Of a stretch of DNA of 64,000 nucleotides, positions 47,092 through 55,403 are shown piece after piece. How positions within the stretch are numbered: position 1 is the first letter of the stretch; each line of letters begins with the position of its first letter. Under the pieces are notes generated by a model. It was not told the origin of the DNA, did no database searches, and was given only the letters and a program-made list of their open reading frames with translations. The position numbers and the translations under genes were made by a program. The DNA is from Synechococcus sp. MU1642. Its GTDB lineage: Bacteria; Cyanobacteriota; Cyanobacteriia; PCC-6307; Cyanobiaceae. Location: assembly GCF_020514115.1 (NCBI RefSeq), contig NZ_VTKZ01000005.1, forward strand, positions 1 through 64,000, in the 5' to 3' direction.

Positions 47092-47699
47092 TCCAAACAG
47101 CCCTCACCTCACTGCTGCTCCTGGCCATCGGCTACCTGCTGGGAGCCATACCCAGCGGATACCTAGCAGGTCGCCTGCTCAAGGGCATCGACCTACGGGA
47201 CTGCGGCTCCGGCAGCACCGGCGCCACCAACGTTCTGCGCAACGTGGGCAAAGGCCCAGCCCTGGTGGTGTTCCTAATTGATGTGGGCAAAGGCGTCCTG
47301 GCGGTGCTGCTGGCAAAGAGCGTTGGCTTGAACGACTGGCTGCAGGTGCTGGCGGGCTTGTCGGCGCTGGCTGGCCACATCTGGCCGGTGTGGCTGGACT
47401 GGAAGGGCGGCAAGGCGGTAGCTACCGGCCTGGGCATGTTTCTGGGCCTTGCCTGGCCGGTGGGGCTGGCCTGCTTTGGCCTGTTCATGGCGGTGATCTC
47501 AATCTTCCGGATCGTGTCGCTGTCCAGCGTGGTGGCCGCCATTGGATTACCGCTATTGATGCTGCTCTCAGGCGGCAGTAGCGCCTACTTGGTGGTGTCG
47601 TTGATGGCGAGCTTGATGGTTCTCTGGCGCCATCGCAGCAACATCGAACGGCTGCTGGCAGGCACTGAACCTAAGATCGGAGAGAAGGCCAAGGCCTGA
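47088..47699 (+). CDS. plsY: Glycerol-3-phosphate acyltransferase PlsY
   Basis: 203 aa membrane enzyme that transfers acyl from acyl-phosphate to glycerol-3-phosphate, the first step of membrane lipid synthesis. The three PlsY motifs are visible: GAIPSGYLAGR, DCGSGSTGATNVLRNVGK, and GHIWPVWLDWKGGKAVATGLG. About five helices. The GTG start overlaps the DUF3086 stop. Together with MlaE and DUF3119 it makes a lipid-themed neighbourhood. Confidence 0.94.
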   Translation: MIQTALTSLLLLAIGYLLGAIPSGYLAGRLLKGIDLRDCGSGSTGATNVLRNVGKGPALVVFLIDVGKGVLAVLLAKSVGLNDWLQVLAGLSALAGHIWPVWLDWKGGKAVATGLGMFLGLAWPVGLACFGLFMAVISIFRIVSLSSVVAAIGLPLLMLLSGGSSAYLVVSLMASLMVLWRHRSNIERLLAGTEPKIGEKAKA

Positions 47700-47747
47700 G
47701 CTAAGCCCTTAAGCAACAGGGTCACCCAACCCAGTGAGGCGCGTCGA

Positions 47748-48464
47748 CTAAAGCTCCTTGCAACACAGTGCAAAAGCAGCGCTTGGGTCTGCGGCTTTGG
47801 TGATCGGCCGGCCGATCACCAGCTGGCTGGCGCCCGCTGCGATGGCCTCGGCGGGCCCCATCACCCGGGCCTGATCACCCACCGCAGCACCTGTGGGGCG
47901 AATGCCTGGCGTCACCAAGGCGAACGGTTCTGGGTGCTGCGCCCGCAATGCCGCAGCCTCCAAGGGTGAGCAGACGCAACCACCGATCCCAGCGGTCGCT
48001 GACAACTGCGCCAACGCCGGTACCCGTTCGGCGATGGCCTGGGTGATGGCGAGTTCCCGTTGCAATCGCTGCTCCTCCCAACTAGTAAGCACCGTCACCG
48101 CCAACAGGGTGGGGGTGGGTTGACCAGCACGTTGGGCCCCGTCCACCGCCGCGGCCTCGGCTGCTTTGAGTGCTTCGCTGCCGGCGCAGGCATGCACCGT
48201 GATCAGTTCAGCCCCCAGCGCAGCTGCCCGCCGGCAGGCTCCAGCCATGGTGGCGGGGATGTCGTGAAATTTGAGGTCGAGGAACACCCGCAGCCCCTGC
48301 GCGCGCAGTTGACCCACAACCTCAGGCCCGGCCTGCACGAACAGCTCCAGGCCTACCTTCACCCAGCGCAGCCCCTCCACTTGGTTCGCAAAGCGCAGCG
48401 CTTGCTCTGGCACCATGCCATCGAGCGCCACGATGATCCGATCGGCAGGATGCAGGTTCTCCAT
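47748..48464 (-). CDS. pyrF: Orotidine 5'-phosphate decarboxylase
   Basis: 238 aa TIM-barrel enzyme that converts OMP to UMP. The active-site motif [20 protein letters not shown] carries the Asp/Lys/Asp network, and [18 protein letters not shown] is the phosphate-binding loop. IIVALDG marks the N-terminus. The ATG shares one base with the tyrS stop (TAATG), so pyrF is probably translated from the tyrS message. Confidence 0.95.
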   Translation of the reverse strand: MENLHPADRIIVALDGMVPEQALRFANQVEGLRWVKVGLELFVQAGPEVVGQLRAQGLRVFLDLKFHDIPATMAGACRRAAALGAELITVHACAGSEALKAAEAAAVDGAQRAGQPTPTLLAVTVLTSWEEQRLQRELAITQAIAERVPALAQLSATAGIGGCVCSPLEAAALRAQHPEPFALVTPGIRPTGAAVGDQARVMGPAEAIAAGASQLVIGRPITKAADPSAAFALCCKEL

Positions 48465-49711
48465 TAAGCAACAAGCCTCCGGAAGAGCTTCTTACCCAGC
48501 TGCAGCACCTTGCCCTCCAGTTCCGCCGCTGAGGCGAACTCCTGGTTGGGGTCGGTGATCTTGTCCCCCTCCAGGCGCGCAGCACCACCTTTAATTTGGC
48601 GGCGAGCCTCACTGCTGCTAGAGCAGATCCCCACAGCACTCAACAGATAGAAAGCCTTGGCCGGGAAGTTCACCTCTGCCAGGGAGGCCTCGGGCACATC
48701 CGCGCCGGCGTCACCGCTTCCTCCCACCAGGGTGGCGGCATCGCTCTGGGCCTTTTGCGCCGCTGCCAGTCCATGGCGGCTGGCGGTCACCACCAAGGCC
48801 ATCGCCTTCTGCTTCTCGCGCGGGTTCTCCGGCAACGAAGCGAGATCTAGGTCGGTCAGCAACATGACGTAGTCATCGATCGCCCCATCGCCAACCTTCT
48901 CCAGCTTGGAGTACATCGAGAGCGGATCTTCCTCCAAGCCCACCACGTTGCCGAGGCTCTTGCTCATCTTCTGCACCCCGTCGAGACCCACCAGGATCGG
49001 CAGCAGTAGGCCGAACTGGGTGCCCTTGTTGAATTGACGCTGCAGATCGCGGCCCATGGCCACGTTGAATTTCTGGTCGGTGCCGCCCAGCTCCACATCA
49101 GCGTTCACCGCCACCGAGTCGTAGCCCTGCAGCAGCGGATAAAGGAATTCGTGCAGGGCAATCGGAGTGCCGCTGCCGTAGCGCTTGGAGAAGTCGTCCT
49201 TGGCCAGCATCTGGCCCACGGTGCCGGTGCCGAGCAGGCCGATCACTGCCGGCAGGTCCATGCCCTCCAACCACTCGGAGTTGTAACGCACCTCCAACCG
49301 GCCAGGGGTCTCGAAATCGAGCAGCGCGGTTTTCTTGGGCTGGTCCTGCCCCAACTGGCGCAGGTAGGTGGAGGCGTTGGCGGCCACCTGCTCTTTGCTG
49401 AGCTGCACCCGCGTGGCGCTCTTGCCGGTGGGATCCCCAATCCTGGCGGTGAAGTCACCGATGATCAGCACCGCCGTGTGGCCCGCGTCCTGGAAGGCTC
49501 GCAACTTGCGGAACAGGATGCTGTGGCCCAAATGAATGTTGCTACCAGTGGGGTCGATGCCCAACTTCACCCGCAGCGGCCGCCCTTCCTTTTCGGCGTG
49601 GGCCAACCGGGCCGCCAGGGCTTGATCCACATCACTGGGTTCTCCGGCCGGGAACAGATCGGCCATGCCCCGGGACAGCCAATCAGGCAAAGACGGGGTG
49701 GAGTCCGGCAT
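48464..49711 (-). CDS. tyrS: Tyrosyl-tRNA synthetase
   Basis: 415 aa class I synthetase. The HIGH-equivalent [13 protein letters not shown] and the KMSKS loop QKMSKSLGN are both present. The C-terminal S4-like RNA-binding domain is visible as [29 protein letters not shown]. The MPDSTPSL start (ATG 49709-49711) is chosen over an earlier in-frame codon. It is coupled to pyrF downstream. Confidence 0.95.
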   Translation of the reverse strand: MPDSTPSLPDWLSRGMADLFPAGEPSDVDQALAARLAHAEKEGRPLRVKLGIDPTGSNIHLGHSILFRKLRAFQDAGHTAVLIIGDFTARIGDPTGKSATRVQLSKEQVAANASTYLRQLGQDQPKKTALLDFETPGRLEVRYNSEWLEGMDLPAVIGLLGTGTVGQMLAKDDFSKRYGSGTPIALHEFLYPLLQGYDSVAVNADVELGGTDQKFNVAMGRDLQRQFNKGTQFGLLLPILVGLDGVQKMSKSLGNVVGLEEDPLSMYSKLEKVGDGAIDDYVMLLTDLDLASLPENPREKQKAMALVVTASRHGLAAAQKAQSDAATLVGGSGDAGADVPEASLAEVNFPAKAFYLLSAVGICSSSSEARRQIKGGAARLEGDKITDPNQEFASAAELEGKVLQLGKKLFRRLVA

Positions 49712-49771
49712 GGGAAGGCGCAACAAGCGGGTGCTGGCGATCGTACGAGTGCTGGTTCAGCTCGGGCTGTT

Positions 49772-50101
49772 TCAGCTGGAGGGGGGCTGCTCGATCTGGG
49801 CCTTCATCCGCTCGAGGGTGGAGTTCATCTGCTCGAACATCTGCTCGGGGGTGATGCCGAACTGACTGAGCTGGGTGCGCAGCTGCTCCACGGTGAGCTT
49901 TGCCTGGAAATCCTCCGAGAGCTCGAAGCGCTTCATGAACACTCGGTAGCGGCCCATCAGCTCCTCCATCGTCTCGATGAATTTCTTCTTGCCCTCTCGA
50001 TCGAACTTTCCGTATTCACTGCCCAGCTGCATCAGCTGCTGATAGTCGCTGAAAAGGCGCTTGGCTTCGTCCTGAACAATGTCGGAATCGAAGAAAGCCA
50101 T
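49772..50101 (-). CDS. DUF1825 family protein
   Basis: About 109 aa, helical and charged, matching cyanobacterial DUF1825: MAFFDSDIVQDEAKRLFSDYQ, EYGKFDREGKKKFIETME and the late FGITPEQMFEQMNSTLERMKAQ. The ATG at 50099-50101 is the usual family start; another ATG three codons upstream is possible. The function is unknown. It lies 60 bases upstream of tyrS on the same strand. Confidence 0.85.
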   Translation of the reverse strand: MAFFDSDIVQDEAKRLFSDYQQLMQLGSEYGKFDREGKKKFIETMEELMGRYRVFMKRFELSEDFQAKLTVEQLRTQLSQFGITPEQMFEQMNSTLERMKAQIEQPPSS

Positions 50102-50274
50102 CGTCGGCATTAATCACTGCTTCGGCAAAGTTTGCCAAGGATTCGCAACTGGCAACGGGGGTGATCGCCGCACCTTGCGTTGGCCTGCACTGAAGCCTTT
50201 TGTACGGTCTTTCTGACCATCACCGCCCTCTTGCGGCATCCGATTCATGGTGAGATTCGGGCTGCCTACAGGAT

Positions 50275-51009
50275 GTGGACTTCACCCCTCAGCTGGCCGC
50301 GATGCGTGAGCTTCCTCAACGCCACAGGCCCTTGTTGAAGGGGCGTCGCATCGTGGTCGCCAGCGCCGATCGCGTCTTAATCAGCGGCCTGGGTCACAGC
50401 CTCGCTGGCATCGGCTCCCTCGTGGGGGCCGCAAGCACCGAAGCGGAAGCCCTCGCCTGCCTCAGCAGCACGGCCGCTGATCTGCTGATCTGCAGCGACC
50501 AGCTCGAGCGCGGTCAGGGCCCCTCTCTGGTAGCAGCCGCCAAGGCACGCCAGCCCTCCCTGCGCTGCCTGATGTTGATTCAGCGCCCGTTGCTGAGCAC
50601 AATTCACGCCGCAGCCAAGGCGCAATGCGAGGGGCTCTGCAGCCATGAGCGGATCGGCAACGGCGGCCTGCTCAGCGTTCTGCGCGCCATAGAGAGCGAT
50701 GGCAGCCACATGGATCCTGTGATTGCCGGGGTGGCGAACCACGGCCGCGGTTCAGGAAAAATCGAACATCCCCTCAGCGACGTGCTGAGCCTGCGGGAAG
50801 AAGACGTGCTGCGCGGCCTTTGCAAGGGCCTCAGCAATCAGGAGATTGCCGATCAGCTGAACCTCTCGATTGAAACCACCAAGCACTGCGTCACAGCACT
50901 GCTGCGCAAACTTCATGCCAAAAGCCGCACCCAGGCTGTGCTGATCGCATTTCAGCGCAACTTGGTGGATCCACCGCTGCCGATTCCCCGCTGGACCCCC
51001 TCATCCTGA
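50275..51009 (+). CDS. LuxR/NarL-type response regulator-like protein
   Basis: 244 aa. The N-terminal half looks like a receiver domain (RRIVVASADRVLISGLGHSLAGIG, then AADLLICSDQLERGQG). The usual double Asp at its start and the phospho-acceptor Asp are not convincingly placed, so phosphorylation is doubtful. The C-terminal HTH is clear: LSLREEDVLRGLCKGLSNQEIADQLNLSIETTKHCVTALLRKLHAKSR. It is a transcription regulator with unknown targets. GTG 50275 is used; ATG 50302 would remove nine residues. Confidence 0.85.
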   Translation: MDFTPQLAAMRELPQRHRPLLKGRRIVVASADRVLISGLGHSLAGIGSLVGAASTEAEALACLSSTAADLLICSDQLERGQGPSLVAAAKARQPSLRCLMLIQRPLLSTIHAAAKAQCEGLCSHERIGNGGLLSVLRAIESDGSHMDPVIAGVANHGRGSGKIEHPLSDVLSLREEDVLRGLCKGLSNQEIADQLNLSIETTKHCVTALLRKLHAKSRTQAVLIAFQRNLVDPPLPIPRWTPSS

Positions 51010-51046
51010 AGGTCCATCCTGAGGCAAGTCCAAGGATCCTGACGCC

Positions 51047-51354
51047 ATAGTCCAACGCGCCGCCACCGCAGCACTGGTGGTTCTCAGCGTGAGCAGCCTC
51101 GTTCAACAGGCAGACTTCGCCGCCAGCGAGCGCACCACAGCTTTGGTCACCATCGCCGAAGCCAATGCCTGATCGAAACTAAGCATATAAAACCCGCCCA
51201 GGCACAAGACATCGCCAACCGCTTCTTGCTCAGCAAGGGGGTAAGCGGCACCGACCGAGACGAGTTGAAAACCGCTCACGGCCAGGACGATCTAATGCGC
51301 AGCTACATCGACGAATAGCGGGGTTGCAAGGATCTCGTTCGAAAGCTGCGCTGA
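51047..51354 (+). pseudogene. Decayed gene for a small secreted protein
   Basis: Reading from ATA 51047 gives a signal peptide-like QRAATAALVVLSVSSLVQQA and then SERTTALVTIAEAN. The frame then stops at TGA (51170-51172). The adjacent frame continues coherently: CLIETKHIKPAQAQDIANR, then LLSKGVSGTDRDELKT and LMRSYIDE. It meets an in-frame TAG (51316-51318) and goes on with RGCKDLVRKLR to a TGA (51352-51354). Three lesions are thus seen: ATA for a start codon, a one-base deletion near 51164-51166, and a nonsense codon. The parent was probably about 100 aa. Confidence 0.65.
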
Positions 51355-51402
51355 CGCAGCCCCAGCACCCTCGTTAATGTCGGCCCATCTCTGCTGAGCC
51401 GC

Positions 51403-51972
51403 ATGCCCCGCAGCCACTGGTTGGATCCCCTAGCCAGACGGGTGCTTCAGGCCACTGGGCAGCTGCCGGCGCCAGCCCGTCCAGCACAAGCTCTGCCACT
51501 ACCGATCGCCCCCGAGCCTTCCTCCTGGATGATGGATGTGAATCGCGCCAGCCGCGATCAGTGGTTGCAACTGCCGGGCTGCAGTCAGGACACAGCCGAT
51601 TTGCTGGTGCGGCTGCAACAGGGGGGTGTGCAATTTTCCTGCGCCGATGATCTGTTCCGGCTGCTGGAGCTGCCGAGCGATCTGATCAGGCTCTGGACAC
51701 CCCATCTCCTCTTCCAGTGGCACGGTGATGCTCCACATCAGCCCCAGGCTGCTCCCCTCGACATCAACAACGCCAGCGCCGATCAGCTGACTCTGCTCGG
51801 CTGGCCGGAACAACGACTGGCCAACCTGATACGGGAGCGCCGACGCGCCGGTTTCAAGAACCTGGCTGATCTGCAGGAGCGACTCTGCCTACCCGCCAGC
51901 AGCGTTGAAGCCCTGATCGGCCGGGTGAGTTTCGGAAGCCGACGCGCCGGGCCCAGCCTGCCGCTGCCCTGA
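51403..51972 (+). CDS. Double helix-hairpin-helix (ComEA-like) protein
   Basis: 189 aa. Two ComEA-type HhH units are seen: MDVNRASRDQWLQLPGCSQDTADLL (about residues 44-68), and LDINNASADQLTLLGWPEQRLANLIRERRRAGFKNLADL (about residues 118-156). These bind DNA backbone without sequence preference. No signal peptide or membrane anchor is seen, unlike competence ComEA. The stop overlaps the start of the GIY-YIG-type gene (TGATG), so the two are coupled and may act together on DNA. Confidence 0.78.
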   Translation: MPRSHWLDPLARRVLQATGQLPAPARPAQALPLPIAPEPSSWMMDVNRASRDQWLQLPGCSQDTADLLVRLQQGGVQFSCADDLFRLLELPSDLIRLWTPHLLFQWHGDAPHQPQAAPLDINNASADQLTLLGWPEQRLANLIRERRRAGFKNLADLQERLCLPASSVEALIGRVSFGSRRAGPSLPLP

Positions 51973-52544
51973 TGCAGGGGGATCTGTTCTCCACCGGCAC
52001 ACTGGCCTTCAGCAACGGGCCTGACCTGCCCCTGCAACGGGAGCAGCTGCTCGCCTGGCAGGAGCGTCTGCATTCCCATCAGGCGCCGCTGTTCCGCGGG
52101 GAGAGCGCCGGAGCAACCCAGGGGGATCTATTCGGTTCCGACCTAGATGACGTTGCTGCGGCCATCGATCCGCTGGCCCTGACACCCCTGGCGATGAGTT
52201 TCTGGCGCTGGCCGGAGCCCTCCCACCGCGGAGCAGCGATCTACCTGGTGATGGACAGGCCAACCCAGCTGGAGCACCCGCTTCTGCTTTATGTGGGCGA
52301 AACCCTTGCCGCCGAGCGCCGCTGGAAAGGCGATCACGACTGCAAGGCCTACCTCGCCGCCTACGGCGAAGCCCTGCAGCGCTGTGAGCTCAGCGCTCAG
52401 CTGAGCATCCGCTTCAGCTGCGATGTGCCCAGGGCCACCCGGGCCCGGCGAGCCTTGGAACAACAGCTGATCCAACGCTGGTGGCCGCCGTTCAACAAGG
52501 AAACCCGCCAACGCTGGGCCACCCCCTTCACCGCAGACCTCTAA
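51972..52544 (+). CDS. GIY-YIG-type nuclease-like protein with two QGDLF motifs
   Basis: 190 aa. The C-terminal half (about residues 87-185) fits a GIY-YIG fold: AAIYLVMD and LLLYVGET supply the two Tyr-containing strands, an Arg region follows (AERRWKG), and ALEQQLIQRWWPPFNKE holds the catalytic Glu and the late Asn. Active-site residues look intact. The N-terminal 60 residues are not GIY-YIG and contain QGDLF twice (residues 2-6 and 50-54), a possible sliding-clamp motif. It is coupled to the HhH gene upstream. The substrate is unknown. Confidence 0.72.
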   Translation: MQGDLFSTGTLAFSNGPDLPLQREQLLAWQERLHSHQAPLFRGESAGATQGDLFGSDLDDVAAAIDPLALTPLAMSFWRWPEPSHRGAAIYLVMDRPTQLEHPLLLYVGETLAAERRWKGDHDCKAYLAAYGEALQRCELSAQLSIRFSCDVPRATRARRALEQQLIQRWWPPFNKETRQRWATPFTADL

Positions 52545-52598
52545 GCCGAAGCCAACACGCGGGATCGCTACGCTCGTCCTCTGTTGATGCGTCCACCC

Positions 52599-54068
52599 AT
52601 GCGCTTCTCCCTGTCCTCCACCGGCCTGCACGCATGGAACGGCGATGTGCTGGCGGTGGGGCTGCCCCAGGGCGATGTCGATGCCACGGCAACAGCCCTG
52701 GAACAACGCTTTGCCGGCATCACCGATGCTCTCAAGCAGCAGGAGTTCAAAGGCAAGCCTGGGGACCAGCTGGTGATCACGCCCCTGGGTGGGGGCCCGC
52801 AGCGCCTGGTGGTGCTGGGCCTGGGCGAGAGCGATGGAATCGATACCGACCGCCTGCGCGGCGCCGCCGCCCGTGCTGCCAAGGCCTCCATTGGCTGTGA
52901 GGGAAACCTCGGCCTGCACTTGCCCTGGACAGGAACCGATGCAACAGAAGCCGCCCGCATTTGCGCTGAGGCAGTGCGGCTCTGCCTCTACAAAGATCAG
53001 CGCTTCCGCAAGGAGCCAGACCCGCGCCGGATCCCCGACGCCTTGGAGCTGATCGACCTCGACCCTGCCGCCGCCAGCGGCTTCACTTCGGTCAATGCCA
53101 CCTGCGCCGGTGTGGAACTGGCCCGGGAACTGGTGGCTGCCCCCCCGAACGTGGTTACCCCAGCAGCCCTAGCAGACACAGCCGCTGGCATGGCCCGAGA
53201 CCACGGCCTTGAGCTCAAGGTGCTCGAGCGCAGCGACTGTGAAGCCAATGGTATGGGCGCCTTCCTGGCCGTAAGCCAGGGCTCCGATCTCCCCCCCAAG
53301 TTCATCCACCTGATCTATCGCCCCGAGGGCGAAGTGAAACGTCGCGTTGCCCTGGTGGGCAAAGGCCTCACCTTCGATTCCGGCGGTTACAACCTCAAGG
53401 TGGGGGCAGCCCAGATCGACATGATGAAGTTCGACATGGGGGGCAGTGCCGCTGTGCTCGGTGCCATGCGCAGCATCGCTGAACTCAAGCCAGCCGGCGT
53501 TGAGGTGCACATGGTGGTGGCCTCCTGCGAAAACATGGTGAACGGCTCCGCAGTCCACCCTGGCGACATCGTCACGGCCGCCAACGGCATGACGATTGAG
53601 ATCAACAACACCGACGCCGAAGGCCGCCTCACCCTCGCCGATGCGCTGCTCTACGCCTGCGAGCAGAAGCCCGATGCCGTAGTGGATCTGGCCACCCTCA
53701 CCGGAGCCTGCGTCATTGCCCTGGGTGATGAGATGGCCGGGCTTTGGTCCAACAATGACGACCTAGCGGAGGCCCTCGATGCCGCTGCTCAGTCGGGTGG
53801 TGAAGGCCTCTGGCGCATGCCACTGCGGCAGTCCTACAGGGATGGATTGAAGTCGTTGCTGGCCGACATGAAGAACACAGGCCCGCGGCCAGGCGGTTCG
53901 ATCACAGCCGCCCTGTTCCTCAAGGAGTTCGTGGCCAAAGACACCGCCTGGGCCCACATCGACATCGCCGGACCGGTCTGGAGTGACAAGGGCAAAGGGG
54001 TCAATCCCGCTGGTGCCACCGGATACGGAGTGCGCACCCTGGTGAACTGGGTGCTAGCCCAGTCATGA
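52599..54068 (+). CDS. pepA: Leucyl aminopeptidase (cytosol aminopeptidase, M17)
   Basis: About 489 aa. The C-terminal catalytic domain carries GLTFDSGGYNLKVG with metal-binding Asp/Lys, MKFDMGGSAAVLG, and the diagnostic NTDAEGRLTLADAL. The N-terminal domain starts MRFSLSSTGLHAWNGDVLAVG. It trims N-terminal residues from peptides as a hexamer with two metals per subunit. ATG 52599 fits the family N-terminus; ATG 52587 would add four residues. The stop overlaps the following membrane gene. Confidence 0.93.
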   Translation: MRFSLSSTGLHAWNGDVLAVGLPQGDVDATATALEQRFAGITDALKQQEFKGKPGDQLVITPLGGGPQRLVVLGLGESDGIDTDRLRGAAARAAKASIGCEGNLGLHLPWTGTDATEAARICAEAVRLCLYKDQRFRKEPDPRRIPDALELIDLDPAAASGFTSVNATCAGVELARELVAAPPNVVTPAALADTAAGMARDHGLELKVLERSDCEANGMGAFLAVSQGSDLPPKFIHLIYRPEGEVKRRVALVGKGLTFDSGGYNLKVGAAQIDMMKFDMGGSAAVLGAMRSIAELKPAGVEVHMVVASCENMVNGSAVHPGDIVTAANGMTIEINNTDAEGRLTLADALLYACEQKPDAVVDLATLTGACVIALGDEMAGLWSNNDDLAEALDAAAQSGGEGLWRMPLRQSYRDGLKSLLADMKNTGPRPGGSITAALFLKEFVAKDTAWAHIDIAGPVWSDKGKGVNPAGATGYGVRTLVNWVLAQS

Positions 54069-54301
54069 GCCGCTCCCCGGTGCGCTGGTACATCAAGGCC
54101 CAATTGGGGGTGCTTCTGCTCCCGGTGGGGCTCTGCCTGTTCGGCGAAGCGGTGAGTCGCAAGGTGGTTCAGATGCTGGGCAAGGAAGGAGGCCCCTGGT
54201 TCTGGTACGGAACTCTCAGCCTGATCTGCATCAACGCCGGAATCGGCTTGATGATCGACAGCGGACTGACCCGAGGTTTTCCGGGGCGACGTCAGGACTA
54301 A
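54065..54301 (+). CDS. Small membrane protein, 78 aa, downstream of pepA
   Basis: Two hydrophobic helices (LGVLLLPVGLCLFGEAV and WYGTLSLICINAGIGLMI) separated by a short basic loop (SRKVVQMLGKEGG), and a basic tail (GFPGRRQD). The ATG overlaps the pepA stop, so it is translated with pepA. The family is unknown; it looks like a normal conserved cyanobacterial gene. Confidence 0.65.
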   Translation: MSRSPVRWYIKAQLGVLLLPVGLCLFGEAVSRKVVQMLGKEGGPWFWYGTLSLICINAGIGLMIDSGLTRGFPGRRQD

Positions 54302-54316
54302 TCGGGACGCGCCCAA

Positions 54317-54499
54317 TCAGGATGCAACCGCTTGCAGCTCAAGGGAACGGTCGGGTGTTTCAAGCGCATGGATCTGCCACCTTGCTCGCTCGGAGCAAGT
54401 TTCCAATACCCGATCAAGATCATCCGACGCGTGCTTCGGCGACTCGTAGGGACCGATATGACGGGTGCCAAGACCATCCTTAATGGTCAGCAAATACAT
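54317..54499 (-). CDS. Small soluble hypothetical protein, 60 aa
   Basis: MYLLTIKDGLGTRHIGPYES followed by a helical ASDDLDRVLETCSERARWQIH and a short tail. The ribosome-binding site is very strong (GAGAGGAGG, 6 bases before the ATG), which supports the call. No domain is recognised. It is the first of a strip of very small genes reaching to 56.9 kb. Confidence 0.65.
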   Translation of the reverse strand: MYLLTIKDGLGTRHIGPYESPKHASDDLDRVLETCSERARWQIHALETPDRSLELQAVAS

Positions 54500-54684
54500 A
54501 CAACCCTCCTCTCACCGCCTGATCGTAAGCATGGGCTCGACCTTGGTCGATGGCTGGAAACCCGTCTGTTCACTGAGAACTTGCTGAATCATTCAGGTTG
54601 TCGCGCTTAATCTTTTCAACAGGTTGAGTGCTGGTTTCTTAAGGAATTTGACCGGATTTGATCAAGTAATGGTCGGCTCGCCCT

Positions 54685-54717
54685 CCCCTGGAGCGAGACC
54701 TCGTATCACTCCAGGGG
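54685..54717. other. Hairpin in the gap before the 64-aa gene
   Basis: CCCCTGGAG and CTCCAGGGG form a perfect 9-bp stem with a 15-base loop. It lies 9 bases after the stop of the 64-aa membrane protein gene (minus strand). There is no T-run on either strand, so it is an RNA stabiliser or weak terminator at best. The rest of 54500-54725 shows nothing that I can support as a gene. Confidence 0.4.
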
Positions 54718-54725
54718 TATCGGGC

Positions 54726-54920
54726 TCAGTTGACGTCAGTTACAGCCGCTGGAGCAGGAGACCTGCCTGACATCTCGCGCAAAGAACCCGCAACACAGAG
54801 CGTCGAGAGCGCGATCGCGACCAGGGCGGCGCTGTTGATCAACTTGAGCGCGACAGGCAGATGGGTATTGACCATCTCGCGGACATTGGCCATGGAGAAG
54901 TTCACAACGAACATGTTCAT
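54726..54920 (-). CDS. Small membrane protein, 64 aa
   Basis: One main hydrophobic helix (ALKLINSAALVAIALSTLCVAGSL) after a polar start MNMFVVNFSMANVREMV and before a short Ala/Pro/Thr tail. AAGGG lies at a good distance from the ATG at 54918-54920; a second in-frame ATG is two codons later. The family is unknown. Confidence 0.5.
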   Translation of the reverse strand: MNMFVVNFSMANVREMVNTHLPVALKLINSAALVAIALSTLCVAGSLREMSGRSPAPAAVTDVN

Positions 54921-55088
54921 GGTGCGACCCTTGTCAACGCAACGGGAGCGCCCGCAGAGGACGACTCCATTTTCTTGGGTCCCTCACCTCACACCAGAAC
55001 CGTTTTGTCGTGATGGCGACGACCAGCAACGGAAGCACAGGCCATCCTTCGAGAACTTCTTTCGGTGAAGGGGCAACGCGTCGAACGC

Positions 55089-55117
55089 GGGGGTGTCTAG
55101 GGAACACCCCTTTTTTT
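55089..55117 (+). terminator. Rho-independent terminator on the plus strand, no clear gene before it
   Basis: GGGGTGT pairs with ACACCCC around a CTAGGGA loop and is followed by seven T. The form is a strong intrinsic terminator for a plus-strand RNA. Nearby annotated genes are on the minus strand; upstream there is only a weak 49-codon frame (54919-55068), so a small RNA is possible. Confidence 0.7.
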
Positions 55118-55122
55118 GGGCA

Positions 55123-55305
55123 TCAGGCCACAAGGACAAGGGCGATATTGAGAATCGCCAGCCCCACCAAGAACACCGCCGCCAACAATGCTGCTTCCGG
55201 GAAGAACTTGGCAATCACAAATCCCACCCCAAGAAACACCGAGGAGATCACGATGGCGGTGAGGTCCGTTCCCACTGGCGGGCTTTGATTGTCTCCCGCA
55301 CACAA
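55123..55305 (-). CDS. Small two-helix membrane protein, 60 aa
   Basis: Two hydrophobic stretches (AIVISSVFLGVGFVIAKFF and ALLAAVFLVGLAILNIALVLVA) fill most of the product. The start is TTG 55303-55305 with GGGA upstream; a GTG ten codons in is an alternative that keeps both helices. No family is recognised. The overlapping plus-strand frame has no protein-like features. Confidence 0.45.
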   Translation of the reverse strand: MCAGDNQSPPVGTDLTAIVISSVFLGVGFVIAKFFPEAALLAAVFLVGLAILNIALVLVA

Positions 55306-55355
55306 TGACGAAATCCCGCTCGAATCGTGGTCGGCGATCTACCAAGCGACCCAAT

Positions 55356-55380
55356 AAAAAACCCCCGCCAATGGCAGGGG
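55356..55380 (-). terminator. Rho-independent terminator of the DUF4278 gene
   Basis: On the minus strand CCCCTGCC pairs with GGCGGGGG (one G-T) around ATT and is followed by six T. It lies 23 bases after the stop of the DUF4278 gene. Confidence 0.85.
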
Positions 55381-55403
55381 CAAGGCCTGAAAGAAGCTTC
55401 GGC

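Noticed and set aside
54332..54610. 92-codon plus-strand frame opposite the 60-aa gene
   Set aside because: The minus-strand gene has a very strong ribosome-binding site and more protein-like sequence; this frame has neither.
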